From NCBI GenBank assembly GCA_964561705.1, contig CAZLQJ010000045.1, forward strand, positions 1 to 14,934: DNA of 14,934 nt, in the 5' to 3' direction. Below the pieces are notes generated by a model that was not told the DNA's origin, did not search any database, and saw only the letters and a program-made list of their open reading frames with translations. Both the position numbers and the translations under genes were made by a program. Shown here piece by piece: positions 1 to 7,064 of this stretch; within the stretch, counting starts at the first letter, position 1; each line of letters begins with the position of its first letter. The DNA comes from HGM12587 sp964561705. Its GTDB lineage: Bacteria; Bacillota; Clostridia; Lachnospirales; Lachnospiraceae.

Positions 1-50
1 GCATCTGCCTTACAAGCAGAGGGTCACAGGTTCGAGCCCTGTAGGCCCCA
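1..50 (+). tRNA. tRNA-Val (anticodon TAC), 3' part only
   Basis: The window begins inside this tRNA. Visible are the anticodon stem (4-8 paired with 16-20), the seven-base loop 9-15 with anticodon TAC at 11-13, a short variable loop, the T arm (26-30 paired with 38-42 around TTCGAGC), the 3' acceptor strand 43-49 and discriminator A50. The D arm and 5' acceptor strand lie upstream of the window. No CCA is encoded after the discriminator, so the tail must be added enzymatically. It sits 18 nt before the next tRNA, so the two are probably cotranscribed. Confidence 0.93.
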
Positions 51-68
51 TATTTTACAAAAGAATAT

Positions 69-142
69 GGCGAGATAGCTCAGTTGGCTAGAGCACACGG
101 TTCATACCCGTGGTGTCGAGGGTTCGAATCCCCCTCTCGCTA
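69..142 (+). tRNA. tRNA-Met (anticodon CAT), elongator type
   Basis: A complete 74-nt cloverleaf. Acceptor GGCGAGA (69-75) pairs with TCTCGCT (135-141) with a G-U first pair; D arm 78-81/91-94; anticodon stem 96-100/108-112 with loop TTCATAC and anticodon CAT at 103-105; T arm 118-122/130-134; discriminator A142. The normal first pair argues against an initiator tRNA, which has an unpaired 1-72. CAT could also be the lysidine-modified Ile tRNA, but the body resembles elongator Met tRNAs of Firmicutes. The T stem contains one A-C mismatch (119/133). CCA is not encoded. Confidence 0.92.
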
Positions 143-146
143 CTTT

Positions 147-176
147 TACCCTGCAGTTTCTGCGGGGTATTTTTTT
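147..176 (+). terminator. Intrinsic terminator after the tRNA genes
   Basis: A 10-bp stem (147-156 with 160-169, one G-U pair) around a TTT loop is followed directly by seven T residues (170-176). It lies 4 nt after the tRNA-Met gene and should separate the tRNA transcript from the protein operon downstream. Confidence 0.9.
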
Positions 177-204
177 GCCATAAAACAGAAAATTGGTCTC
201 CTAC

Positions 205-233
205 TGGTAATTTATAAGGGATTATGGTAATAT
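205..233 (+). promoter_or_regulatory. Candidate sigma-A promoter for the 290-14588 gene block
   Basis: An extended -10 element, TGGTAATAT (TG at 225-226, hexamer TAATAT 228-233), lies about 57 nt before the first start codon. The best-spaced -35 is weak (TGGTAA, 205-210, 17-bp spacer, three of six consensus bases), which fits an extended -10 promoter. The rest of 177-289 holds only this promoter and the ribosome binding site; I see no riboswitch-like structure in the short leader. Confidence 0.55.
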
Positions 234-289
234 ATAGTTTAGGATTTTATGCATTTTCGCAGAGAATGTGATGGCAGGAGGAATTGTAT

Positions 290-1180
290 ATGAGTATTGT
301 AAGGACAATCGAAAATGATCAGATCAAAGTAGCGGTTTGCGATCATGGTGCAGAATTACACAGCATTTATGATAAGAAAAATGACAGAGAAGTTCTCTGG
401 CAGGCGGATCCGAACTATTGGTCACGCCATGCACCGGTACTTTTTCCTTTTGTGGGAAAATGTCAGGGTGGTCACTATACTCATCAGGGGAAACAGTATC
501 CGATGGGGCAGCATGGGTTTGCCCGTGATATGGAATTTGAATTTGTGGGACAGACAGAAAATACGATTTGTCATGTATTAAAATCCACAGAGGAAACTTA
601 TGAAAAGTATCCGTTTTGCTTTGAATTAAAGATTACCCATGTGATCGAAGGAAGAAAACTTCGGGTACAGTGGGAAGTACAAAATACAGAAAATGAGACG
701 ATGTATTTTTCTATCGGCGGTCATCCGGCATTTCGCGTACCGGTAAGAGCGGGAGAGAAAAAGACAGATTATTATATTACATTTGGGGATAAAGAACAGT
801 TGAACTATCTTCGTGTTGATCTTTCCTGTGCTGCAGCAGATATTGATCATCCGGAAATGATTACCTTACAGGAACATCGTATAAAGATTACAGAGGATAT
901 GTTTGTGCAGGATGCATGGATTTTTGATGATCACGAAGTGAAGGAAGTTGGAATTGCATTTCCGGATGGCTCACCATATATTACGATGAATTGCGGGCAG
1001 ATTCCAAGTTTTGGATTATGGTCTATGCCGATGCCGGATACCCCATTTGTCTGTCTGGAACCTTGGAACGGAAGATGCGACAACAAGGGATTTTCCGGAG
1101 AATTGAAGGAAAAGTACGGCGTACAGTCTTTAGAGGCAGGAAAAACATGGAAGTCACAGTATGAGATCACGCTGGGCTAG
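290..1180 (+). CDS. Aldose 1-epimerase family protein (LacX-like mutarotase)
   Basis: A 296-residue protein of the galactose mutarotase-like fold. By family it should interconvert alpha and beta anomers of a hexose or related sugar in the cytoplasm; the true substrate of LacX-type members is not well defined. Visible motifs are RHAP (46-49) followed by LFPFVG, GQHGFARD (73-80), GGHPAF (143-148) with His145 as likely catalytic acid, and CLEPWNG with Glu257 as likely catalytic base. I chose ATG 290 because AGGAGG (276-281) sits 8 nt upstream; the TTG at 284 would be only 2 nt from it. There is no signal peptide. It is the first gene of the block, and the next gene's ribosome binding site overlaps its stop codon. 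No sugar transport or catabolic genes are nearby, so its position says little about its substrate. Confidence 0.88.
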   Translation: MSIVRTIENDQIKVAVCDHGAELHSIYDKKNDREVLWQADPNYWSRHAPVLFPFVGKCQGGHYTHQGKQYPMGQHGFARDMEFEFVGQTENTICHVLKSTEETYEKYPFCFELKITHVIEGRKLRVQWEVQNTENETMYFSIGGHPAFRVPVRAGEKKTDYYITFGDKEQLNYLRVDLSCAAADIDHPEMITLQEHRIKITEDMFVQDAWIFDDHEVKEVGIAFPDGSPYITMNCGQIPSFGLWSMPMPDTPFVCLEPWNGRCDNKGFSGELKEKYGVQSLEAGKTWKSQYEITLG

Positions 1181-1190
1181 GAGGAATGAT

Positions 1191-2660
1191 ATGAAACAGA
1201 TCAGTTTATTGGTTCAGGAGCTGGAGTATGAACTGCTGCAGGGCAGTTTGGATGGAGAAATCAGCGAACTGGTTTATGATACAAGAAAAGTGACGAAAGA
1301 TGCGATGTTTGTCTGTATTGAGGGAACCGCGTTTGACAGTCATGAAAAAGCGGCACAGGTGGCTGCAGATGGGGCGAAAGTTCTGATCGTGAGCAAGGAA
1401 GTACAAGTACCGGAGCATGTGACTGTGATCAGGGTATCAGATACCAGATATGCGCTGGCATTAATTTCAGCAGCGTATTTTGATCATCCGGCAAAGAAAT
1501 TAAAGGTGATCGGTATTACCGGAACCAAAGGCAAGACCACAACCACATTTATGATCAAGTCGATTTTGGAAAATGCAGGATATAAGGTAGGGCTGATCGG
1601 AACGATTGAAACGATCATTGGAGAAAAACACATTCCGGCAAATAATACTACACCGGAATCTTATATTGTACAGGAATATTTTGCGCAGATGTTGGAAGCC
1701 GGATGTCAGGTATGTGTGATGGAGGTTTCTTCTCAGGGGCTGATGATGCACCGTACGGCGGGAATTCCGTTTGAAATTGGAATTTTTACCAATCTTGCAC
1801 CGGATCACATTGGTCCGAATGAACATGCAAGTTTTGAAGAATATGCAGCCTGCAAGGGAATGCTTTTCAAACAGTGTAAGGTAGGAATTGCAAACATCGA
1901 TGATGAAAACTTTGATCTGGTTATGAAGGGACATACCTGTACGTTGGAAACCATTGGTTTCTCGCAAAAAGCCGATCTTCGGGCAGGAAATGTGAAGCTG
2001 ATAGGAAGACCGGGATATCTTGGTGTGACCTATGACCTTTCGGGATTGCTGAATTTTCCGGTAGAGATTGATATTCCGGGGAAATTTAGTGTTTATAATT
2101 CACTGGTTGCCATTGCAGTATGTAGACATTTTGATATTCAGAGAGAAAATATTTTAGAGGCTTTAAAGGCGGCAAAAGCAAAGGGAAGGATAGAGCAGGT
2201 CAAGGTATCGGAGGATTTTATGCTGCTGATCGATTATGCGCATAATGCGATGAGCCTGGAAAGTCTTTTATCAACCCTAAAAGAATATCATCCGGAAAGA
2301 TTGGTATGTCTTTTTGGATGCGGCGGAAACCGTTCGAAACTTCGCCGCTATGAAATGGGAGAAGTTTCCGGAAAAATGGCAGATCTCACCATTGTGACCA
2401 GTGACAATCCACGATTTGAAGATCCACAGGAAATTATCAATGATATTAAAGTTGGTTTGGATAAAACGGATGGAAAATATGTAGAGATCATTGATCGAAA
2501 AGAAGCGATCAAATATGCCATTGCCAATGGAAAGCCGGGAGATGTGATCGTATTGGCAGGAAAAGGGCATGAGGACTATCAGGAGATCCAGGGTGTAAAA
2601 TATCCGATGGATGAGAGAGTTCTGATCAAAGAAGTATTACAGGAGCTTGGATGGAAATAA
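1191..2660 (+). CDS. MurE-like UDP-MurNAc-tripeptide ligase (divergent paralogue type)
   Basis: A 489-residue Mur ligase with the three expected domains: N-terminal UDP-binding (about 1-100), central ATPase (about 105-330) and C-terminal domain. Motifs are the P-loop GITGTKGKTTT (108-118), TTPES, EVSSQGL, the presumed carbamylated Lys222 (AACKGMLF), DYAHNAMSLE, GCGGNRSK, DNPR (405-408) and GKGHEDYQ. DNPR is the signature of meso-diaminopimelate-adding MurE enzymes, which would attach mDAP to UDP-MurNAc-L-Ala-D-Glu using ATP. Several usually fixed positions differ: DHIGPNEH where DHLDYHG is usual, and DYAHNAMSLE where DYAHTPDSLE is usual. It also sits outside any dcw/mur cluster. It may therefore be a second, specialised MurE rather than the housekeeping one. 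ATG 1191 is chosen because AGGAGG (1179-1184) precedes it by 6 nt; earlier in-frame starts overlap the epimerase gene. The substrate remains an inference. Confidence 0.85.
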   Translation: MKQISLLVQELEYELLQGSLDGEISELVYDTRKVTKDAMFVCIEGTAFDSHEKAAQVAADGAKVLIVSKEVQVPEHVTVIRVSDTRYALALISAAYFDHPAKKLKVIGITGTKGKTTTTFMIKSILENAGYKVGLIGTIETIIGEKHIPANNTTPESYIVQEYFAQMLEAGCQVCVMEVSSQGLMMHRTAGIPFEIGIFTNLAPDHIGPNEHASFEEYAACKGMLFKQCKVGIANIDDENFDLVMKGHTCTLETIGFSQKADLRAGNVKLIGRPGYLGVTYDLSGLLNFPVEIDIPGKFSVYNSLVAIAVCRHFDIQRENILEALKAAKAKGRIEQVKVSEDFMLLIDYAHNAMSLESLLSTLKEYHPERLVCLFGCGGNRSKLRRYEMGEVSGKMADLTIVTSDNPRFEDPQEIINDIKVGLDKTDGKYVEIIDRKEAIKYAIANGKPGDVIVLAGKGHEDYQEIQGVKYPMDERVLIKEVLQELGWK

Positions 2661-2661
2661 G

Positions 2662-4884
2662 ATGGCAGATTATGCAGGCGTCATTGTAGACATTTCAATG
2701 GAAAAATTAGATAGAGTATTCGACTATCAGATTCCTGCACATCTAAAAGAGGTGCTGCATCCGGGAATGCAGGTTGTTATCCCTTTTGGAATGGGAAACC
2801 GGAAAATCAAAGGATTTGTGGTGACCTTGTCTGATACCTGTGCCTATGATGCAGGAAAAATGAAAGAAATTCTGGAAGTCTGTCCGGGAACCCTCCCGGT
2901 GGAAGGGCAGCTGATCGAGCTTGCGGCATGGATGAAATATCATTACGGATGCACCATGAATCAGGCGTTAAAAACGGTACTTCCTGTAAAAAATAAGATA
3001 AAAGAGCAGACCAGAGTTTTGGTGTCCTTAAATGTCGATACCGAAAAGTTGGAGACTTATATTTGTGAAAATAAGCGGTGTAAGGCAAGAATCCGGGTGC
3101 TTCAGACCTTGATGAAACTAGGAGCCATGGAAAAGAAGGAGCTTCTGGAAAAGGCAGAGACAACCCAGGGAACTTTGCAGGAACTTTGGAAATCAGGATT
3201 GATCCTTTTGCAAAGCGAGACAGTTTACCGTCTGCCAAAGATCGGAACAGAAAAAAAGAAGGAAATCCGGTTGAATATGCAGCAGCAAAGGGTGCTTCAG
3301 ATTTATGAGGAGGACTGCAGAAACCGGAACGTGCAGAATTATCTGCTTCACGGTGTGACGGGGAGTGGCAAAACCGAATGTTATATGGGGATGCTGGAAC
3401 GGGTACTGGCAGAAAAAAAACAGGCCATCGTTTTGATCCCGGAAATTGCCCTGACCTTTCAGACGGTGATGCGTTTTTATACAAGATTTGGAGAACAGGT
3501 ATCTGTAATCCATTCCAAAATGTCAGCCGGTGAACGCTGTGACCAGATGGAACGGGCAAAGAGGGGAGAGATATCCATTATGATCGGTCCCCGTTCGGCA
3601 GTATTTACGCCTTTTGCCAATCTGGGAATGATCATTATCGATGAAGAACATGAAAACAGCTATAAAAGTGAGACAACGCCGAAATACCATGCGAGAGAGG
3701 TGGCAAAAAAACGCTGTGAAATGAGCGGAGCCTCTTTAGTACTGGGAAGTGCAACGCCTTCTGTGGAGTCCTATTTTAAGGCAATGCATGGAGAATACCG
3801 TCTTCTGGAACTGACGGAACGTGCCGGAGCATCCCACATGGCAAAGGCAGAGATCGTTGATCTTCGAAAAGAATTAAAAGAGGGAAACCGCTCGGTGCTC
3901 AGTCGTGAGTTGCGGATGCGGATGCAGGAGACCTTGGAGCGGGGACAGCAGGTAATCTTGTTTTTAAATAGAAGAGGCCATACGGGATTTATATCCTGCC
4001 GCAGCTGCGGTCACGTGCTGAAATGTCCCCATTGTGATGTGTCCTTGACATTTCACCGGGATCAGAAAATGCGCTGTCATTATTGCGGATTTGAACAAAA
4101 CAGCGTGAAAGTGTGTCCAGAGTGCGGATCTCCTTATATTGGAGGATTTCGTGCCGGTACCCAGCAAATCGAAGAAGTTGTAAAACGAGAGTTTCCACAG
4201 GCAAGAATTTTGCGGATGGATATGGATACAACCCGGAAAAAGGGAAGTTATGAAGCTATTTTAGAATGCTTCCGAAAAAAGGAGGCGGATATCCTTATAG
4301 GTACGCAGATGATTGTGAAGGGACATGATTTTCCGGAGGTTACCCTGGTGGGGGTATTGCTTGCAGATCTATCTCTTCATGGGGCAGATTATATGGCAGC
4401 GGAGAGAACCTTTCAGCTTTTGACGCAGGCAGTTGGAAGAGCGGGCAGGAGAGAAACGGAAGGGCATGCGCTGATTCAGACTTATCAGCCGGAACATTAT
4501 GCGATCCGGGAGGCGGCAGAACAAGATTATAAAGCATTTTATGATCTGGAGATTGCTTATCGGGATCTGATGTCCTACCCGCCGATGTCAGGGATGCTGG
4601 CAATGCTTTTGATGTCAGAAAATGAAGAGTTGCTGGATCGGGAAGCAAACCGGATCAAGGAAGATATTTTAAAAATGGAGCTTCCGTTGCTTCGCGTAAC
4701 CGGTCCTGCGCCGGCAGTATTTTCAAAATTAAATGACATTTACCGTCAGGTGATCTATTTGAAACATGAGAATGTCAGGGAACTTTATAAAGTCAGAGAC
4801 AGAATTGCACAGGCGGTGAAAGAAGAACAGATTAACAAAGAAATCAGAGTGGAATTTGACAAAAATCCGCTTTATGCATATTAG
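2662..4884 (+). CDS. priA: Primosomal protein N', replication restart helicase PriA
   Basis: A 740-residue superfamily 2 DNA helicase that recognises stalled or repaired forks and reloads the replicative helicase. In order: an N-terminal 3'-end DNA-binding domain with the typical YAGVIVD start and the LDRVFDYQIP stretch; Walker A GVTGSGKT (231-238); Walker B DEEH (327-330); LGSATPSVES; a zinc module with eight cysteines (446, 449, 455, 458, 472, 475, 485, 488); then GTQMIVKGHDFP and QAVGRAGR of the second helicase lobe, and a C-terminal domain. Length is usual for the family. The start is not certain: ATG 2662 lies 1 nt after the murE-like stop with only a weak GGA before it, so translation is probably coupled; a TTG at 2647 would add five residues. 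It begins the priA-def-fmt order common in Firmicutes. Confidence 0.96.
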   Translation: MADYAGVIVDISMEKLDRVFDYQIPAHLKEVLHPGMQVVIPFGMGNRKIKGFVVTLSDTCAYDAGKMKEILEVCPGTLPVEGQLIELAAWMKYHYGCTMNQALKTVLPVKNKIKEQTRVLVSLNVDTEKLETYICENKRCKARIRVLQTLMKLGAMEKKELLEKAETTQGTLQELWKSGLILLQSETVYRLPKIGTEKKKEIRLNMQQQRVLQIYEEDCRNRNVQNYLLHGVTGSGKTECYMGMLERVLAEKKQAIVLIPEIALTFQTVMRFYTRFGEQVSVIHSKMSAGERCDQMERAKRGEISIMIGPRSAVFTPFANLGMIIIDEEHENSYKSETTPKYHAREVAKKRCEMSGASLVLGSATPSVESYFKAMHGEYRLLELTERAGASHMAKAEIVDLRKELKEGNRSVLSRELRMRMQETLERGQQVILFLNRRGHTGFISCRSCGHVLKCPHCDVSLTFHRDQKMRCHYCGFEQNSVKVCPECGSPYIGGFRAGTQQIEEVVKREFPQARILRMDMDTTRKKGSYEAILECFRKKEADILIGTQMIVKGHDFPEVTLVGVLLADLSLHGADYMAAERTFQLLTQAVGRAGRRETEGHALIQTYQPEHYAIREAAEQDYKAFYDLEIAYRDLMSYPPMSGMLAMLLMSENEELLDREANRIKEDILKMELPLLRVTGPAPAVFSKLNDIYRQVIYLKHENVRELYKVRDRIAQAVKEEQINKEIRVEFDKNPLYAY

Positions 4885-4899
4885 AGGAGGAAAATATTT

Positions 4900-5403
4900 A
4901 TGGCACTTAGAAAAATGAGAATTATGGGACAGGATGACTGTCTGCGTGAAACTTGCAGAGAAGTTAAGGAAATTACACCAAAGATCGTGCAGTTGATCGA
5001 TGATATGCTGGATACGATGTATGATGAAGGTGGAGTGGGTCTTGCAGCACCGCAGGTTGGCATGTTAAAAAGGATCGTTGTGATTGATGTAGGGGACGGC
5101 CCGATCATTATGATCAATCCAGTGATCTTGGAAACCAAAGGATCCCAGAGAGGAAGCGAAGGCTGTCTGAGTGTACCGGGAAAAAATGGTACGGTTACAA
5201 GACCAATGTATGTAAAGGCACAGTTTATGGATGAAGAGATGAATACCTGCATTATTGAAGGGGAAGAATTGCTTGCAAGAGCCATCTGTCATGAATTAGA
5301 TCATCTGGATGGAAAACTCTACGTAGATCTGGTGGAAGGTAAATTAAGAGATAATGAACTTGATGGATATGAAGAGGAAGAGGAAGAGGAGCAGGATAAT
5401 TAA
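4900..5403 (+). CDS. def: Peptide deformylase
   Basis: A 167-residue metalloenzyme that removes the formyl group from the N-terminal Met of nascent proteins at the ribosome. The three family motifs are intact: GVGLAAPQVG (45-54), EGCLSVP (87-93, metal ligand Cys89) and HELDH (131-135, two His ligands and catalytic Glu132). The C-terminus is an acidic tail with seven consecutive Glu (158-164), absent from the catalytic core of the family. AGGAGG (4885-4890) precedes ATG 4900 by 9 nt. The stop codon overlaps the fmt start as TAATG, so the deformylase and the formyltransferase are translationally coupled. Confidence 0.97.
   Translation: MALRKMRIMGQDDCLRETCREVKEITPKIVQLIDDMLDTMYDEGGVGLAAPQVGMLKRIVVIDVGDGPIIMINPVILETKGSQRGSEGCLSVPGKNGTVTRPMYVKAQFMDEEMNTCIIEGEELLARAICHELDHLDGKLYVDLVEGKLRDNELDGYEEEEEEEQDN
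5387..5396 (+). promoter_or_regulatory. fmt ribosome binding site inside the def coding tail
   Basis: AGGAG (5387-5391) and AGGA (5393-5396) lie 11 and 6 nt before the fmt ATG at 5403. Both are part of the GAA/GAG codons of the Def poly-Glu tail, so the same purine run encodes protein and serves initiation of the next gene. Confidence 0.7.
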
Positions 5404-6332
5404 TGAAAGTTATTTTTATGGGAACTCCTGATTTTTCTACAGGAGTACTGGAAAGCATCTTGGAAGCCGGTCACGAAGTGACGGCAGTTGTGACACAGCC
5501 GGATAAGCCAAAGGGCAGAGGTCATGAAATGCAGTTTACACCGGTGAAAGAAGTTGCTTTAAAACATGGATTGCGGGTATTACAGCCGAAAAAGATTAGA
5601 GATCCCCAGGTGGTGGAAGAGCTTTCAAAGATTTCGGCAGATATTTGCGTGGTCGTAGCTTTTGGACAGATCATTCCAAAGAGCATTTTGGAAATGAAGA
5701 CCTATGGATGTATTAATGTGCATGCATCGCTGCTTCCGGCATACCGTGGAGCTGCACCAATCCAGTGGGCAGTGGTAGACGGATTGAAAGAAACCGGTGT
5801 GACCATCATGCAGATGGATGAGGGGCTGGATACCGGTGATATGCTGACTAAGGTGGTGGTACCTCTGGATCCAAAAGAAACCGGAGGGTCTTTGTTTGAC
5901 AAATTAAGTGTCGCAGGTGCAAAACTTTGCGTTGAAACCATGGAATTGATCGAAAAAGGTGAAGTGACTCCGGTAAAACAGGGAGAAACGACTACAGATT
6001 ATGCGAAAATGATCACCAAAGAACTTGGTAAGATTGATTTTTCAAAATCAGCAGAAGAAATCGAGCGTTTGATCCGTGGATTTAATCCGTGGCCGAGTGC
6101 CTATACAAAGCTTGATGGAAAAACATTAAAAATTTGGTCGGCAGATGTGCTGGACGAAGAATATGAGGGAGCATTTGGAGAAATTATAAAGGTATCGAAA
6201 AATGAGATTTATGTAAAAACAGGCAAAGGAACTCTTTCGCTGAAGGAAATTCAGCTGGAAGGAAAGAAGAGAATGTCTGCGGATGCATTTTTAAGAGGAT
6301 ACCGTCTGGAGAATGGAATACTGCTGGGATAG
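5403..6332 (+). CDS. fmt: Methionyl-tRNA formyltransferase
   Basis: A 309-residue enzyme that transfers a formyl group from 10-formyltetrahydrofolate to Met-tRNA(fMet) for translation initiation. The N-terminal Rossmann-like domain starts MKVIFMGTPDFS. The catalytic triad is visible as Asn105 and His107 (INVHASLLPAYRG) and Asp143 (DEGLDTGDM). The C-terminal OB-like tRNA-binding domain follows from about 205 (KIDFSKSAEEIERLIRGFNPWP). Length and motifs are normal. It overlaps def by 1 nt, and its product's action is undone by Def, so the pair forms a functional module. Confidence 0.97.
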   Translation: MKVIFMGTPDFSTGVLESILEAGHEVTAVVTQPDKPKGRGHEMQFTPVKEVALKHGLRVLQPKKIRDPQVVEELSKISADICVVVAFGQIIPKSILEMKTYGCINVHASLLPAYRGAAPIQWAVVDGLKETGVTIMQMDEGLDTGDMLTKVVVPLDPKETGGSLFDKLSVAGAKLCVETMELIEKGEVTPVKQGETTTDYAKMITKELGKIDFSKSAEEIERLIRGFNPWPSAYTKLDGKTLKIWSADVLDEEYEGAFGEIIKVSKNEIYVKTGKGTLSLKEIQLEGKKRMSADAFLRGYRLENGILLG

Positions 6333-6362
6333 TATTTTTTCGATGGAAAAGGAGGAAGTAAG

Positions 6363-7064
6363 ATGCCATATTATGGATATTATTTTGATGGAACCTATGT
6401 GCTGATTTTGATTGGAGCGGTGATTTCAATGATCGCATCCTCGAAAGTAAAGACGACCTATGCCCGTTATGGAAAAGTGTGGAGCCGCAACGGATTAAAT
6501 GCGACGGAAGCAGCCAGAACGATTTTAGATCAGGCCGGGCTTCGTCATGTAAGGATTGAACGGATTTCCGGTGATCTGACAGATCATTACAGCCCAAAGG
6601 AAATGGTTTTAAGATTATCGGATACCACATACAATTCTAACAGTATTGCAGCAATTGGGGTAGCAGCGCATGAATGCGGTCATGCTATTCAGCATGCTCA
6701 AAATTATGTACCATTAAATATCCGAAATACCATTGTACCGGTGGTAAATTTTGGAAGTAAACTTTCCTGGCCGATGATCTTTTTGGGATTGCTTCTTGGA
6801 TTTGCCGGATTTTTAGATCTTGGGATCCTTTTGTTTTCATTTACCCTGATATTTCAGCTGATCACACTTCCGGTAGAATTTAATGCATCTTCCAGGGCAT
6901 TGCAAATATTAGATCAATCGGGAATGCTTTATGAAGACGAATTAAAAGGTGCGAAAAAGGTGCTTTCTGCGGCAGCCATGACATATGTGGCAGCGGTGGT
7001 TGCTTCTCTTTTATCACTTCTTCGTCTGATCATTCTTTTTGGAGGAAGAAGACGCGATGACTAA
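6363..7064 (+). CDS. Membrane zinc metallopeptidase, YugP / Zn_peptidase_2 family
   Basis: A 233-residue membrane protein with a gluzincin-like HECGH motif (103-107) inside IGVAAHECGHAIQHA, the hallmark of the YugP family. Glu172 in LPVEFNASSRAL is the likely third metal ligand. Hydrophobic segments lie near 10-26, 136-170 (long enough for two passes) and 205-226, followed by a basic RRR tail. The physiological substrate of this family is not established. AAGGAGG (6349-6355) sits 7 nt before ATG 6363. The 30-nt gap after fmt is the widest in the block and shows no terminator. The end overlaps rsmB by 8 nt. The position between fmt and rsmB is, as far as I recall, repeated in other Clostridia, which hints at envelope or quality-control work tied to growth rather than a chance insertion. 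Confidence 0.9.
   Translation: MPYYGYYFDGTYVLILIGAVISMIASSKVKTTYARYGKVWSRNGLNATEAARTILDQAGLRHVRIERISGDLTDHYSPKEMVLRLSDTTYNSNSIAAIGVAAHECGHAIQHAQNYVPLNIRNTIVPVVNFGSKLSWPMIFLGLLLGFAGFLDLGILLFSFTLIFQLITLPVEFNASSRALQILDQSGMLYEDELKGAKKVLSAAAMTYVAAVVASLLSLLRLIILFGGRRRDD

Noticed and set aside
51..289. tRNA-adjacent region checked for integrase attachment sites or mobile element remnants
   Set aside because: I saw no repeated copy of a tRNA 3' end, no integrase gene and no inverted repeats other than the terminator.
1500..1967. A 155-codon open frame on the minus strand opposite the MurE-like gene
   Set aside because: It overlaps the conserved ATPase core on the other strand, and no family motif was seen in its translation.
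2807..3559. A 250-codon open frame on the minus strand opposite priA
   Set aside because: It lies wholly inside priA, whose motifs are intact; the translation is low-complexity Ser/Pro/Phe-rich with no recognisable domain, as expected of an antisense shadow.
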